Below are positions 45,393-57,373 of a DNA stretch of 64,000 nucleotides, piece by piece (positions within the stretch are counted from its first letter, which is position 1; every line of letters begins with the position of its first letter). The stretch is from Agarophyton chilense (Eukaryota; Rhodophyta; Florideophyceae; Gracilariales; Gracilariaceae): positions 62,001 to 126,000 of the forward strand of contig JARGXX010000138.1 in the NCBI GenBank assembly GCA_030374765.1. Reading direction: 5' to 3'. The notes below the pieces were generated by a model. It had not been told where the DNA came from and did no database searches. It worked only from the letters and a program-made list of their open reading frames with translations. The position numbers and the translations under genes were made by a program.

Positions 45393-46802
45393 TTAGGCAA
45401 TGTACACCTCGGATGCGCAGAGGGATTCATGTATGAGAGATAAAAGTATCGTAGGGTGTATGTTGATAGTCCTTGACGCAAGCACCGATAATCTGGAGTC
45501 GTCCGACTTGATTGCGGTGTCCAGCGTCATTGGTTTCTCGAGCTCTTCCGGGGAGAGTCCGGGGTACTTTGCAGTGATTGTTTCGAAGAAATCAGATGGT
45601 AAGGTATAGTAGTCCGCGCCTGAGTCTCTTAAAGCTACCGTTTCAATATCGTTTAAACGAATCTTGTACCTCCCTTCCTCTGCGTTCGAGGCAAGGTCGA
45701 CCGATGAGTGCGGGTGAAGCGGCCTTGGTGCTTCTCCAGTTCTTACTTTTCTTGCCAAAATGCTGGTCGAGTAGCTAGCGTCTCCTCTCCTTCGAGGTGA
45801 CAGGGCATCTGCTGATCGGATATTTCCTGAACATTCTCCGCTGTTCCAACATGACTCGTCCCCATCATCGGAGTTGTTCCTCTACATCGCGCCCTTTCCT
45901 TTGCTATCGATTCCCAAGTTGTGAGGCTTTTACATGCGAGACCCCCTTCGAAGTTTCTTCTTCTCATATTCCTCCGATTTTGAGTTTTCACTTGTTACTC
46001 TGGTGTCAGGAGGATTTCCGTGCTTTTTTTTATAGCTTTGGAGTTTCAAAATGACCGACGTGCACTTGAGCTGCAAAGTTGGCTAGGATACTCGAAAAAA
46101 AGTCAAATATCCTTTCTGCTCCTCTTTCCAAAGTCGCATCTGGACCGGAACGATTTTTCTCAGCTCAGGTGGTTCCAGTTTTGGCCCGAGTTTCAAGACC
46201 AGTTCCTTGCATTGTTCGTTGTCTTCGATGATGCTTTTGGCGTTGTACTCATCTAATGCGGCGACGATTTCTAAAACAAAATTTTTCTGTGCTCCAAAAA
46301 GAGCTCTTGGCATCACTTTGTAATGAACTTTGGATATGGCTTCCTCCACGCGGTCGCTGAGATCTCGGATAGTCGACGACAGGCGACTGTCGAACAGTTT
46401 CTGAACGGCTTCGTCCGTGAGGTCTTCTGATGATGATACTTCTTCGATGTGTCCCAACATAAACAGACTCTGCAGTTGTCTAGGCTCCATAAATTGCCTG
46501 ATAGATGCAGTCTTGATCCTATGATTCGTTGCACGTCTGGAATTGATGTCGTTTACACGTTCGGTGTACGCGATAAAGTTAATTACAAATTGAATAGGAT
46601 CTGGTTGAGTCCTGACAGCCAGATTCGGAGGCTGAATATTGTTAACGATTTTATACGGCGTCAAAGTGCTCCTGTGTGGTGCTGACACTCTTTGACCTCT
46701 CAAAACACTTTTTGGGTCAAGGCTGGTAGTGGAGTTTACGCCCCGCGCTATCGTGCGGGAAAAGAGAATAGACACAAGGAACTTGGAAGTACGTCCAAGC
46801 AT
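45393..46802 (-). mobile_element. gypsy gag and protease fragment on the minus strand
   Basis: An ATG at 46802 opens a gag (to about 46083) related to those at 24707 and 41352: QFVINFIAYTERVNDI and FMEPRQLQSLFMLGHIEEV align with the corresponding segments. Further on are a degenerate Cys/His-rich stretch and a retropepsin-like ALRDSGADYYTLPSDFF near 45.62 kb. Just downstream, copia-type sequence begins, so two families are joined here, probably by insertion. It is broken. Confidence 0.55.
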
Positions 46803-46960
46803 GCCTGCGGACTCTATGTCTTCAATCGTGTCCGGTCTTTTATAATGCCGCGTTCACGCAGATGCTCGAAGAGGGGCCCTAACTTCTTGGGCTGCTATAA
46901 CCCAACTTTTCGGGTTTCGGACGTTCTACTTCTATATTACGACCTAATACGGCTAGGCCG
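46803..46960 (-). promoter_or_regulatory. LTR-like promoter region upstream of the gag fragment
   Basis: On the minus strand ATTATAAAAG lies upstream of the gag ATG at 46802, next to an inverted pair TTGGG/CCCAA. It is probably the LTR end of the gypsy gag fragment. The limits are not defined. Confidence 0.35.
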
Positions 46961-48610
46961 TTCGAATTAATGACCAATGTATCAAACACTAGCATGCGCA
47001 GTCATTAACAGTGTGGGAGATTTTTGAGGTTTTTGTTTTACTTTTTTTTAAGAATTTGCGATCATCACGCCTTTGACTTCCGAAAGATGCTGTGAAAAAA
47101 AGAGAGAATTCTGGTTGAAAAATTGCAAAGTTATTTTGTGTTTTTGTTTCTGGATTGATCTTGAGTGCAATGGTTAAAGTGGTGAGTGTTGAAGCCTGGA
47201 CACTTTGCCTTGAAGGATGGTGTTAATATTCGTGCGTTTCATGAAAGGAGAAGGCACAGCACGACACGTGCATCATTACGTGTACGCTGCGCCGTGCTCT
47301 GTAGCTTGCACTGAAACAAATGAAATGCACGGCCACCAACAGTTGTCACACCCACCGTCAGACAGGCCAAGGTGAGGAGAGGCTCCAGCGCTCTAATTCC
47401 AACACAGTTGGCACATGAAAGTACTCTTATCACGACAGTTACTGTAAAACTCGGCAAAACCATAAACTGTAAGTGCCACTGTCAGCTATGCACTATTGTC
47501 CGTACAGAACAGATTTTCCTCTTTCAAATCTTTCGGCTTTCAAAAAAGTTTCGGTATTTATTATTTCTGACGATGTTGGCTCACTTGATGAAGATTCTAT
47601 TTAGTTTTGTAGCGATTGAAGCATTTCATAGTTGGACTGCCTCTGTTAAATGAAGACACAGGACGACACCTATGTTGTATTCCATATAACTATCCAATTG
47701 CAAAATTAAATTGGATTATATAAATGGCATGCTTTTTCTAAATAACAGTTTTCAAACCATATTTGCTTTCTCCCAGACATTTTTCTTGTCAACATTGCAT
47801 GCAGTTGGCCGTCAAGTTCAATCGAGCACTACGAAGGTACAGGGTTAGCGATTTCTACCAGCTACCTACTGTAGTGAAATACCCCATCTTGAAGAGCATA
47901 ACTGGCTTCAGAAATGCTTTCGGAATGTGATCTGTTGCATTTACAGTACATGGGTAAGCGTTTAAAACATGCGAATGGTATTCGCTCGTAATTGCGTATC
48001 ATGCTTCTTTCTAATTGTACAAGGCCTTTCATACAGTGCTTTAGTCCTTGGCTCACGATTGCAGAAAAGTGTTTAGTGCTCAAGTGGTGGCTTCTTTTCC
48101 GCATTCCTCGGATTATGGGCGGTCTTCGTCAAGGAACCTCAGCGATGCGCAAACTCTCGCATAGACTCATTCAATCAACTTGGAGCCCCAAAACACGAAC
48201 ATGGCCAATGAAATCCTTCTCCACATGCTCAACCAACAATCATGTCGTGCAGAAACCTTACTCCCAGACATGCTCGCTCAACTTCGAATACCTCAACAAC
48301 GTTGATACTTGTTATATCTTCGAAAACCTTTGCTCGCGCTGGTTTCGAAATTTGTGAACCTTCTGCAACTGATGTCGGTTATTTACGTTCTAATTCTGAT
48401 ACATTGCCCTTTTGGTCCCTTTACCCCTCGGAAGTTTAAGATCTTATATTGCCATGCTGATCTTTCCTCAAATTGTTGTCATACAATTGCAAAGATATAA
48501 GTTTGTTACATTCCAGACAATCGTTTGTGTATCATTTGAAAAAGGGGTGTACTTTTGACTGACTTTTATTTCGTCGTCTGCAGTCATAGTCACCCCCTTT
48601 GGAACCATAA
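46961..48610. other. no recognisable gene
   Basis: About 1.6 kb, AT-rich in part, with only short frames lacking motifs. I see no repeat or RNA gene. Confidence 0.35.
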
Positions 48611-48976
48611 TCAGTCACAACCAGTCATGTAATATTCGTTTGCCACTTCTTGTTCAACTTCCTTCACATAATTCCAAAAACTAATACCAATTGGATGTAA
48701 AAGACCCGCCTGAATTAAAAATACATTATGCAGCTTGTCGGCCACACACACACGAATTGTTTCCGACAGTTGAAGTGTGCTGGTCATTAGATATTGACAC
48801 CGGTTGAACCGGCGCTTAGCTGCTGCAGATGACGCGTGTGATGAAAGAGCAGCTCTAGTAGCGATAATATTGAACAGAACAGCGCTAACTAAACCTCCGG
48901 TCTTATTCGCCTCCTTGCAGTACGTCAGAGTATTATTCGGTTCACGTCTACCGTTCTCCTCTGTTGACCTTCGCAT
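48611..48976 (-). CDS. unrecognised 121-residue ORF
   Basis: An ATG at 48976 opens a frame to 48611. The predicted product is Ala/Leu/Ser-rich in the middle with no signal peptide and no motif I know. The flanks show no TATA box or poly(A) signal. It may be a real small gene, a remnant of an element, or chance. It is listed because it is the longest frame in an otherwise empty 3-kb stretch. Confidence 0.2.
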   Translation of the reverse strand: MRRSTEENGRREPNNTLTYCKEANKTGGLVSAVLFNIIATRAALSSHASSAAAKRRFNRCQYLMTSTLQLSETIRVCVADKLHNVFLIQAGLLHPIGISFWNYVKEVEQEVANEYYMTGCD

Positions 48977-49302
48977 TGCTTTGTTAAAAAGCTTGAAAAT
49001 ACTTCGAGTTCAGAAGAACTTGCCGCTTGATGGCTCTAGGGGTTTAGGGGTAGAGTCTGAGCTTGAGTCGTGGACATCTATTCGTGATTGTCCTGGAGCC
49101 TGGTAGACGATATAAAACACATCGACCCATTTCTTTAAAGATCAGCTTTCAGATTCAAAACCCGAGTTGATCACGATGCTGAGTGATCCGCGAGATCTAT
49201 TTGCTACAGAACGTCGTCTCGTTTGGGTCGTAATGTTGGGCCTTGCTCCAATGGCTCACTCAACATTACATCTCCCCTGAGTACAATCCAGCACGGAAAT
49301 GA

Positions 49303-50591
49303 TTACCTGCAATCGACTCCAGGGTCTTGATATTTGTACTCAACAAAGTTCCCGGTCTCAGCAACCACCCCATGCGGCCATTTGCTTGGTTTTGTAGGCA
49401 ACGGAGGGCACCAAAGCTTTTTAAAACAGTCTTCGTCCACATGCAGCCACCTTGGTACGATACTAAAATCATGCTCAGTAAGGTGAACGTAGTATTTATC
49501 AGAAGCTTTTAGCTTTTCAGCCATCTTTTCTGGTGATAGTGTCTTGTTTGTTGAAAACGGTGTACATCGTGCGCCTTTCTCTCTTTCTTTAAAACCCAAA
49601 TATCTTTCTTGCCATTCATCTGTCTTCCAGCCGTGGTGAAACGGATGCAAGCGGTTAGCTCCAAGAAGTCCGTGAACAACAGAGTCTACTACAAATCCAA
49701 AAAGCCTTGGGAATATGACAATTATACCAGCAACATTGGAGTCTTCTGCGATTTTCCGGCCCTTCTTTGTTAAAAGTGTAGGTTTAGAAGCCTCATAAAC
49801 TCTAGGTGGACCGAGCAAGGCCTTGACACAGGCAACGAATTCAAAATAGGGCTGTAGGTTTGTCACAGGAGCCTCAAGGGCTCTGTACAAATCACGGCAG
49901 CTTTGGCGCCCTTTAAGAGCTAAAGCATCCACTATGGCCAGGTGAATAGCTCCATTATCTGTGGATGCACATCCCTTGGGATGAATGGTTTCTAAACTGC
50001 CCCAGTGATGCAAAAAAACCTGCTGAACGGAGAGTTTCGAACAATGTAGTTTCCAGAAGCCACTTCAAAGTTCCAAGATCGTTCGTAAAAAGCAAGGTCG
50101 AAACTCAAGTCGTACGGGTTTTCGATCCACTGGCGTAAAGATGAATTAGATGTGCCGCCAATGACATCGCCATCAAAAACTACAGCTCGGGAGTCTTCCA
50201 GCTGATTTAGAAGCCATTTCCCAACCGGGCACGGCTTTTGAAATTGGATCATCTGATACGTCTTGTAACATGCAGGAGCATGGATTCTCGGCTCCAAAGT
50301 GGCAAAATCATAACCATGCGTCTCTGCATAGCAGGCTATAGACCGCTCTTGTGACGCATACTTAACATGATGCTTGCGATCGGAAACGAGGACCAGAGTA
50401 ACTCGGTTTTGAGTGATCAAAGAGTCCGTGCAAGAAGAAAACGATTATTGTTGAAAGAATCCGAGCGCCAGAAGTGCGAGTATTGCAACAAATGACACAT
50501 AGAATGATAAGAGTTTCGTTTGACGACCTGTGAAAGCAGCCGGTGGATTTGTGAGGAAAAGTTTTGCGGATGTAAGCGCTTTGGAATCCAT
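49303..50591 (-). pseudogene. DUF273-like membrane glycosyltransferase pseudogene
   Basis: The ATG at 50591 starts a short basic N-terminus and one membrane span (LLSFYVSFVAILALLALGFF, residues 27-46), the plan of a Golgi type II enzyme. The catalytic part follows: SRAVVFDGDVIGG with the DGD (D-x-D) sugar-nucleotide motif at about residues 140-142, LAFYERSWNFEVASGNYIVR, STDNGAIHLAIVDAL and LHPFHHGWKT. These resemble DUF273 proteins (a glycosyltransferase-like family known from nematodes) by memory of the family; substrate and linkage are unknown. Two lesions are visible: an in-frame TAA at codon 49 (50445-50447), where the preceding two codons are CAA, and a one-base frameshift at a run of seven A (50012-50018 on the plus strand). 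The full frame would be about 430 residues. Either a young pseudogene or sequence errors would explain this. Confidence 0.6.
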
Positions 50592-51475
50592 ACGAGGCAA
50601 ATCAAAGAAGCGACGGTAGGGTCGACTTGACCCTTCGCGTAATCTTCGGAACTCTTTCTGTTAGAGTACAAAAGGTGACTAGAGGGCCTTCTGCTGAATA
50701 TATTGTGAAGCCTTTTCTCTGAACATAGTTATTCAGACGATGCACACTCTTATACTTATACTGTAGAGAAGAGGATTCTCCACCGTTCGTTTAACTTTTC
50801 TACTTTCCGCCGGCGCTCCACCTACTCTCATTAAGCAGATTTAAGCGATGCGGCATATTGTGTTAAACAGCAATCGATAGGCTTGGAAGCGAATATAACC
50901 AGAGAAACATCATGAGAATCACGCACCGACGAAGATGCTTACGCAGAACCAAGAAGAAGAATCATCCGATATGCAACGGTCACAAACGCTCAAGTCGCGC
51001 AGCGCGAATCGGGCTGCGCGCACGCCACGCAGTCGCGTCCGTCTTGAGCCGCGTCGTGAGTCCGCCTCTTAGAGACGAAAACGAGCGGTGACTGCTAGCT
51101 ATCTACGCGCCATGAGTGGTTTGGTGCCTTGTTTAACTGTATCTACGATATAGAGTGCTCGAAAGAAGTTTTAGAACTCACTGCTCTGTGTGAATGTATT
51201 GGATGAGGTGCAAGACTATGAGAACCGGGATACAGTCATCTTGTAGGAGTACTTGTGCGAAATGGATTGTGTGTACACAACACTTGCTGCCGCTTCCATC
51301 CAACGGCAGAGGTTTCTTTTTCTACACCGTATTGTAAGACAAAGAATATTATTTGGCGCTTCACAGACAGCTTACGCTCGATCTTTATTTTTGGTCAGGT
51401 GTGAAGGGAAGAAAGTGCCGCCATCCCAAATATGGTGCTTCGTCATCATAAGCTCTGATGCCAATCGGCAGTATG
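50592..51475. other. no recognisable gene
   Basis: This includes the upstream region of the glycosyltransferase-like pseudogene, without a clear TATA box. A GC-rich patch with ctcaag/cttgag inverted ends lies at about 50989-51059. The short plus-strand frame near 51.3-51.5 kb has no motif. Confidence 0.35.
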
Positions 51476-52666
51476 CTATGTCTTCGAAAATCGTCTTGAC
51501 GGTTTGTCCGCAATGTTCATGTCTGATGGTATGTGAATAAATGAGGGCCATATATTAAACTTTAGACAGATGGCAGATAGGCGTCTACACCGCAACAAAA
51601 TTGGACCGAATGAAGACCTTCCTTTTTCCATAGCACAGCGGGTTACGTTGGAATCCATAAAGAGAAGAACTTTCGAGTCTCTCAATTTCTTTCGTGCGAG
51701 ACATTCCAATTCAAGAACACCTGTTGCTGATTCCAAGACGTTCATATGATCCTTTCTCTTCCATTTCATGGCGCATGCCCACTCTCAATTTTCTTCGATA
51801 CTTATCTTTCGCGACACTTCATCTACTTTGGAAGAGTTACTGTCTTCATTTTGATGGAGTGTGTAGTTGTTTTGGTACCTTTCCTAGAGGCACAAAGATT
51901 TCCAGCGTTCGATGGTTGCAAACATTCCCGCACCGCCAACAAGTGAGGCGTCAAAGGTAATAATTATGCGGCTTGTTAGTAAATTCAAAAGTGCGGCTCG
52001 TAAAGCTGCTAATCTGTAGATCATCTCTATTTCCTTGCGCACTGATGGGTGTGTACTTATGAAACCATCACTCTTCGGAGGAATTGGGACGCGGAACACA
52101 TCCTTCATGATCGATAACAGGCGGCGGTTCCGAAGCGTTGACCAACTGGTGCGGCCAAGAAGGGAATCCTAATCATGGAATTGAATAGAGTAGGACTGTA
52201 AGAGCTCCTCTGCTTGTGTTGCCAGCTTAGCAGTTTTGGCAAGATCTGGTCGGAATTTATGTTCTACCAATTTCCAGATGCAATCGAATAACGGTATAGC
52301 GTCCATGACAACTTTTGATGGATCAGGAGATTTTAAGTGCTGAATTGGCGGCTTCGCGGCAAGGAAAGCGTTGCTCATTATGCGCTATAGCGCCAACATG
52401 GGCTCGTCGTCGTACCTGGCCACGATGACAGAAATGTAGTCAATAATATGCAGCAGCGCGGCGCAGGATCGCCCGGGGAGACACGGTTCACTTTTTTGTG
52501 TGAGCGGGAGAAGTTGCCGACGTGGGCACGGAGAGAAATGAGATTGCTTCAAAATATGGAGGGCTCCCTGCAGCAGTGAAGCTGCGAGAGTGTGGGAGAT
52601 ATGTATCTGTAGTGCAATACCCCGCGAGGGAAAAAGACACTCAAGTTGTTCGAAGCCTTGCTCCAT
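51476..52666 (-). mobile_element. DIRS-type retroelement RT/RNase H fragment (fossil)
   Basis: Read from high to low coordinates: a helical stretch near 52.2-52.4 kb; DGFISTHPSVRKEIEM; then TFDASLVGGAGMFAT near 51.95 kb. Further on come VLESATGVLELECLARKKL, LLFMDSNVTRCAMEKGRSSF and FIHIPSDMNIADKPSR near 51.5-51.75 kb. The order (DAS-G-GA, E-A--ALE, DS--V--A--KGRSS, P---N-AD-PSR) is the RNase H-like tail typical of DIRS-like elements and relatives, as I recall. No tyrosine recombinase is visible. It is broken. Confidence 0.5.
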
Positions 52667-53473
52667 TCTTAGGGGACCTCAACGTAGAGCCTTCCGTATC
52701 TCCCAGCTGTGGGCGTAACTCCACGGAGACTTCAGGATATACCACGGAAGTGGGAATAGAAACGAGTGTGAAGTGTACGATGACAGTGCCAATAACCCTT
52801 GGAACAGGGGTAATAAAGGGATAAATAAAGGAGAAACTCCAACGGAGTAGTAGAAATAACAAGAATCCAAGAAACAACCCAGTACTGGGGCGGAGAAGAA
52901 ACCTGTAACACACAGTAAAATATAGGAATAAAAGAAACAGGAAAACACACAAATTGTAGTCAGAATCACTCATTAAGAGATATCGGTGGGATATCTGAAC
53001 CGATGAAAATGCGGATACCCTTCAGAGAGAGTGGTAATCCTGCAAAGGCAGCCAAAATTAAAGCCGAACACACGATACCCATTTACTTGGTGATGGCGAT
53101 GGCGAAATCGCCTGAGCCCAAGTACTATTCTACTGTGGCCACTAGACTAATTAATTAAATTAATTAACTAATCTAGTGCCGTTTATTATACTTCTCCAAT
53201 TCTAATTAATGTTCTTCGCATGTGGGGACCCATTATAGCGGGGATCCCTGCCCTCTAAATATACCACGCTACCATAGCGCCAAAACCCTACAACTTTCCT
53301 CTCATAAGTAGAGCATCCCCCACGGAAGTATCAATATTAACTTATGAGTATCCGACACCGGAATATCGCTAAGGGCGTTGCACTACAGTACCGACCACTT
53401 GAATCCCACAGCGACGGTGTCATGGCAGGGCCCCAGCAGGATACTGGTGTTGGCGCATGAAATTGGTACATGC
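52667..53473. other. no recognisable gene, with a palindrome
   Basis: No gene. It holds an imperfect palindrome at 53141-53177 and a small ggcga/tcgcc hairpin at 53101-53112. It ends at the LTR of copy B. Confidence 0.35.
53141..53177. repeat. 37-bp AT-rich imperfect palindrome
   Basis: Left arm actagactaattaattaa and right arm ttaattaactaatctagt are reverse complements except at two positions, with almost no loop. Confidence 0.65.
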
Positions 53474-54107
53474 TGTCGTACAATCACCTCTGGGGTATGC
53501 TACTGTCTTGTCTCGGGAGCGTAGTAACGCTCAACCGTAGGGAGCGTGTTGACGCTTAACCTTAGAAGGTGGACGTAGTAAACCTCGATGATAACAGGGC
53601 ACCGTGAAAACCCGCAGGGGCAAGCGGCGGGGAAACAAGCCTATACCGTGTAGGTGAACGATGGTATGCGTCGAAGCACGGGCAAGCCTGTGTGGTAGTT
53701 GAGAAAGGATACACCAAAAGGTATAGTCGTGACCCAAGGGGTACCTGTCTTTATCAGATAAGCATGAGGGAGTTGCACTTCCCTATATGCAGTGGACTGC
53801 ACTCTCCAGATCACCCGGGAGGTGCCAGCAAGGCACGGTCTCTGACCTAGTGTCAGAGACCTGGCCAGCACTGGCTACAGTGCCAGGCGGCCACTCTACT
53901 AATGCACTAAAAACGATATAATTACAATTACAGGTACTAACAATTACTCAACCAGAAGGTACATGTCAACACTACACGTGGCTGACAACACCTAGATGGT
54001 AGCTCGCCCGGAGCTGCATGGCTGATGATTTCTCGCATCCATCATCTACAGGGTCAGTGTAGTATATTGACAACCTCAAAGGTCAGACCTTCTGCCACTA
54101 TACGACA
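53474..54107 (-). repeat. 3' LTR of gypsy element B
   Basis: 634 bp, TGTCGTA to TACGACA, the inverted counterpart of 26718-27351 and 37313-37946. The polypurine tract (minus strand AGAAAGGGGG) borders it on the right. Confidence 0.92.
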
Positions 54108-54747
54108 GACCCCCTTTCTACCCGTGAGGAACGCCCCGTGTCTCCTTCCATCTACCCATAGAAGTGTATCGAGCAACAGCGGCCCGGGCATCGGAGTGGT
54201 GTCTGCGTGCGGCGCGCGATCCCTTGAGGTTCAGAACTCGGCGCCAGTATCGGTTGGGGAGGGCGCGCGACGACGTCGGCGTACGAATTGAGCGACAACC
54301 ATTCAGGTAGGGACTGTCATGAGGGCGATGCAGTGTAACTAGCGCACTCGCGGACACCGTTTCGGTAGTGGCCTTGCTTGCTTGCGATTCTGCTCAAACT
54401 TCAGTTCCCTCCTAGGTCCCTGCGCGCGCCGTCTTGTCTGGTTGTTCCCACGGCTCGACAACACTTCAGGTATTGCTGCCCTTAATTGGCGGCGTCGCGA
54501 CCGTAACCGTGGTGTCCGGCTTTCCCTGAAGGTTTCCTGGCTTCTCGACCTTTCAGGTTTCTTCTACCTTGTTAGGTTTGACTCGTGGCGCCAGTGTGGC
54601 CTGAGCCTGCGTCGATAGAACCACTGAGGTGGTGGCCTGGGTCCGTGGTGGGAGCTTCCAGTTGTGAGACCTTATTGGTGTTGAGCGGCCCCGTCGGGAA
54701 TTACGCCACCTTTTTCCGGTTTTGCATTCCGGTTTACCCTCAACTCG
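54108..54747. other. non-coding spacer of element B
   Basis: Counterpart of 36617-37312. Similar along its length and without a convincing frame. It is the expected place for the promoter of the antisense ORF. Confidence 0.5.
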
Positions 54748-57213
54748 ATGACAGGATCGTGCCGCCTCCACACACGCGTTCGAACCCATTAGGTACCACG
54801 TCGGTGCACCTCGCGCCGCATCATGGATTCGTCACCGATACCTCGAAGGGGTGGGTCGTCCCCACAAGCAGCACCAGCGCTCAAGAGACGTGAGATGCCG
54901 GTTATCATTGAGGTTGAAGAAGTCGGAGATTCCGAGGGGATTGACACCCCTGCAGTTATGCCTTTAAGATCGGATTGGTCCCGTTCCACGATACCTCAAA
55001 GGTCTGGACCCGCTCGCGACCGCACGCCGGCCACTGTTGTACCCGAAAGGTCAGTGTTGGTACTACAGGGAAGGTTGGGTCCGTTGGCCGTCTCCTCAGA
55101 ACGGACCGAGGAGGCTCTACTTCAGAAGGATGAATACCTGCTGGTCTTCACCGCGGCGGTGGAGTTCGAGTCATCACCTCGTTCGTCGGGTCGAGCTACG
55201 GCCTTCCCAACCATGTCAGGTAGCGGCCCATGTCTTGGCCGTGGAAGCTGTGGCAATACCAAGAGGGTGACTCGTTCGACTTCGCGAACGTTTACCAACA
55301 TTGGGTTTCGCAGCATGCCGGTCCCTGCGACTCAGTTCTCCCCTGGGACTCTGGCTGACCCGTACCAACGCAGTGGTGGACTTCCTTCGCCGACCCAAAC
55401 CAATTGGGCTCATAATGTCGCGTTCGGTGCGGCGAACCGGACGACGAGTCAGGATGGACCTTTTGGTATTACCTTCGATCAGGTGACGAACAATGACCTG
55501 TTGAAGCACGATTGGCCTGTGGCTGTGGGGAATTCGTCATTGTTGGCAGCTCTTACCAGACCACAATTGGATACCTACTCGGGTTTGTCCCGTTGGGGCT
55601 GCGAACGCCTTCGCTCCGTTCCATTGCTTTTGAAGAAACGGAACCAAGAGTTTCAACCTCGTCAGTGTCGACTGGAATGTTACCAGAGTCGGCAGCGTCA
55701 TACACCTTTGAAATATTTCATCCCGCCGATATATTCGAGCGACTTGCTGTATGTGAACATCGAACCGGAGCTGGATTATTACCGTCGATTGGTGGTGCAA
55801 GTGTGCCAGTACCCGTCCATTCCGGAGACTTACCTTATGGTTTCACCTGACTTGTTTTCCCTGAATCGGCCTTTCACCACTATCAATTGGGCTGACCGTA
55901 GTAGGTGGGGCGAAGATGCAGCGACGGAGGGTTGTGTTCGCACTCGCAACTCTTACAATCGCGTTATGCATATGTTTCATAACGTCGAGTACTTCTAACA
56001 ACCAACGAGGGGCAGAAGCGATTGGTACGTGCCTCGAACAGAGTGGTAGGAGTCTTAAGAGGTTCCGTTATCGCTCAGCGTGCCCACTCCCCCGGTTTTG
56101 GCGTACTTCGGGAGTCAGATTTCCCCGAACCTAGAGCGGTATTACCTCATTTGGTTGATTGCCCTCTCGGAGTGGACCGTGTTGGTTGCCATCCTGGCTC
56201 TGGAGTTCGTCCGTTACGGTATCGATTGGGATTGTCGCAATCCCGACTCTGACATATACCGAGATGGTGTTCAACCTGTAGGTCGCATCTTCTTCATACC
56301 TCCGAGGGTTGCCCAGGATATTTCCCGATTTGGTTACGAGAACATCGTGGAGGGGACCGATTATAACGTGAAGGATTTGGACTCGTATCTCGAGCAGATC
56401 AAGAATTACCATTGGGATTCCCATCAAGGTTGGGAGGCATTCGATCCCGCAATTTGGAAGATTGTGCCTGGCCACGCCCAATATTATCCCGGGGAGCCTA
56501 CTGTTTATGGAGCACCCGCGAGCCCCGAACCTTATCATGGTACTGTGGAGACAACAGTTGGTCGTTATACTGGTCCCTTCCCGTCCGAGCCGTTACCTCA
56601 AGGTCGTAAGTCGCCTATCCCTACGACTGTGACTCCTACTCAACAGAGCTCCTCGCGGGTTGCTGGTCCGGTTCGACCTCTGTTGGCGGGTATTGCTCGT
56701 TTTCCGCCTCAACCTACGATGGATTCTCCGGCCGTGGTCGGTTTGCTCGCTCGAATTCGTCAGGCTTGCGTCACCAACTTTCAAAGGGCTGGGCCTACCT
56801 CCGTGGTTGCTGCATTAACGCTCCTTGAAGGTTTGCTGCAGCCCCATGCGCAATACATGAAGGCGCTGAACCAACCTGGTGAGTTCCGGAATCAGTTCGA
56901 GTTGGACATGTACCAATTGGCCACCCGTCAAATTGCCAATCTGGCAAGCGTCCCTGCTGCTGCGCCATCTGATCCTTTGACAGATCCCCTTCTAGGTCCT
57001 AACTTGAACCCTGCTGTTTTGCAACCTGCTCCGGCGGTTCTTTTCGTTCATCCTCTTTTGGTTTCGACTCCTCTCCCCGGTGGCGGGGCTACCGCTCCTT
57101 CGCTAAATCTTAGGTCGATGGCTTCTAGCATTTCCGCAGATTTTCCTCCGTGGGTAGTCAATAACACGGGTCCTCCTGATTCCATTGCTCCTAAACCGAC
57201 AGGTCTTTCTTAA
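54748..57213 (+). pseudogene. antisense ORF of element B, unknown product
   Basis: The counterpart of 34151-36616, on the strand opposite this element's gag-pol, from an ATG at 54748 to a stop at 57213. Long stretches read the same protein as copy A (for example EGIDTPAVMPLRSD, DPYQRSGGLPSPTQT and YNVKDLDSYLEQIKNYHWD). The hydrophobic YLIWLIALSEWTVLVAILAL segment lies near 56.14-56.20 kb. The product end is Ala/Leu-rich, then Pro-rich. No known domain is recognised. It has about two breaks. Confidence 0.68.
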
Positions 57214-57373
57214 AGTAAATTTTTATCTCTGCTTGTCTCCTCTACTGTTACATTTGGTTGTTCTTTCGTGCCCTCCCTTGTAGGTAATCGGACACGCATA
57301 TGCGTCAACCTTCTGCGAAAAACGACGTCATTTCTCCCCCTTCCTTAGGCCTGAGTACCACGAAGGTCTAAAG

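Noticed and set aside
50012-50018. Programmed frameshifting in the glycosyltransferase-like gene
   Set aside because: The homopolymer run is a common site of indels, and an in-frame stop lies upstream as well. Decay or error is simpler.
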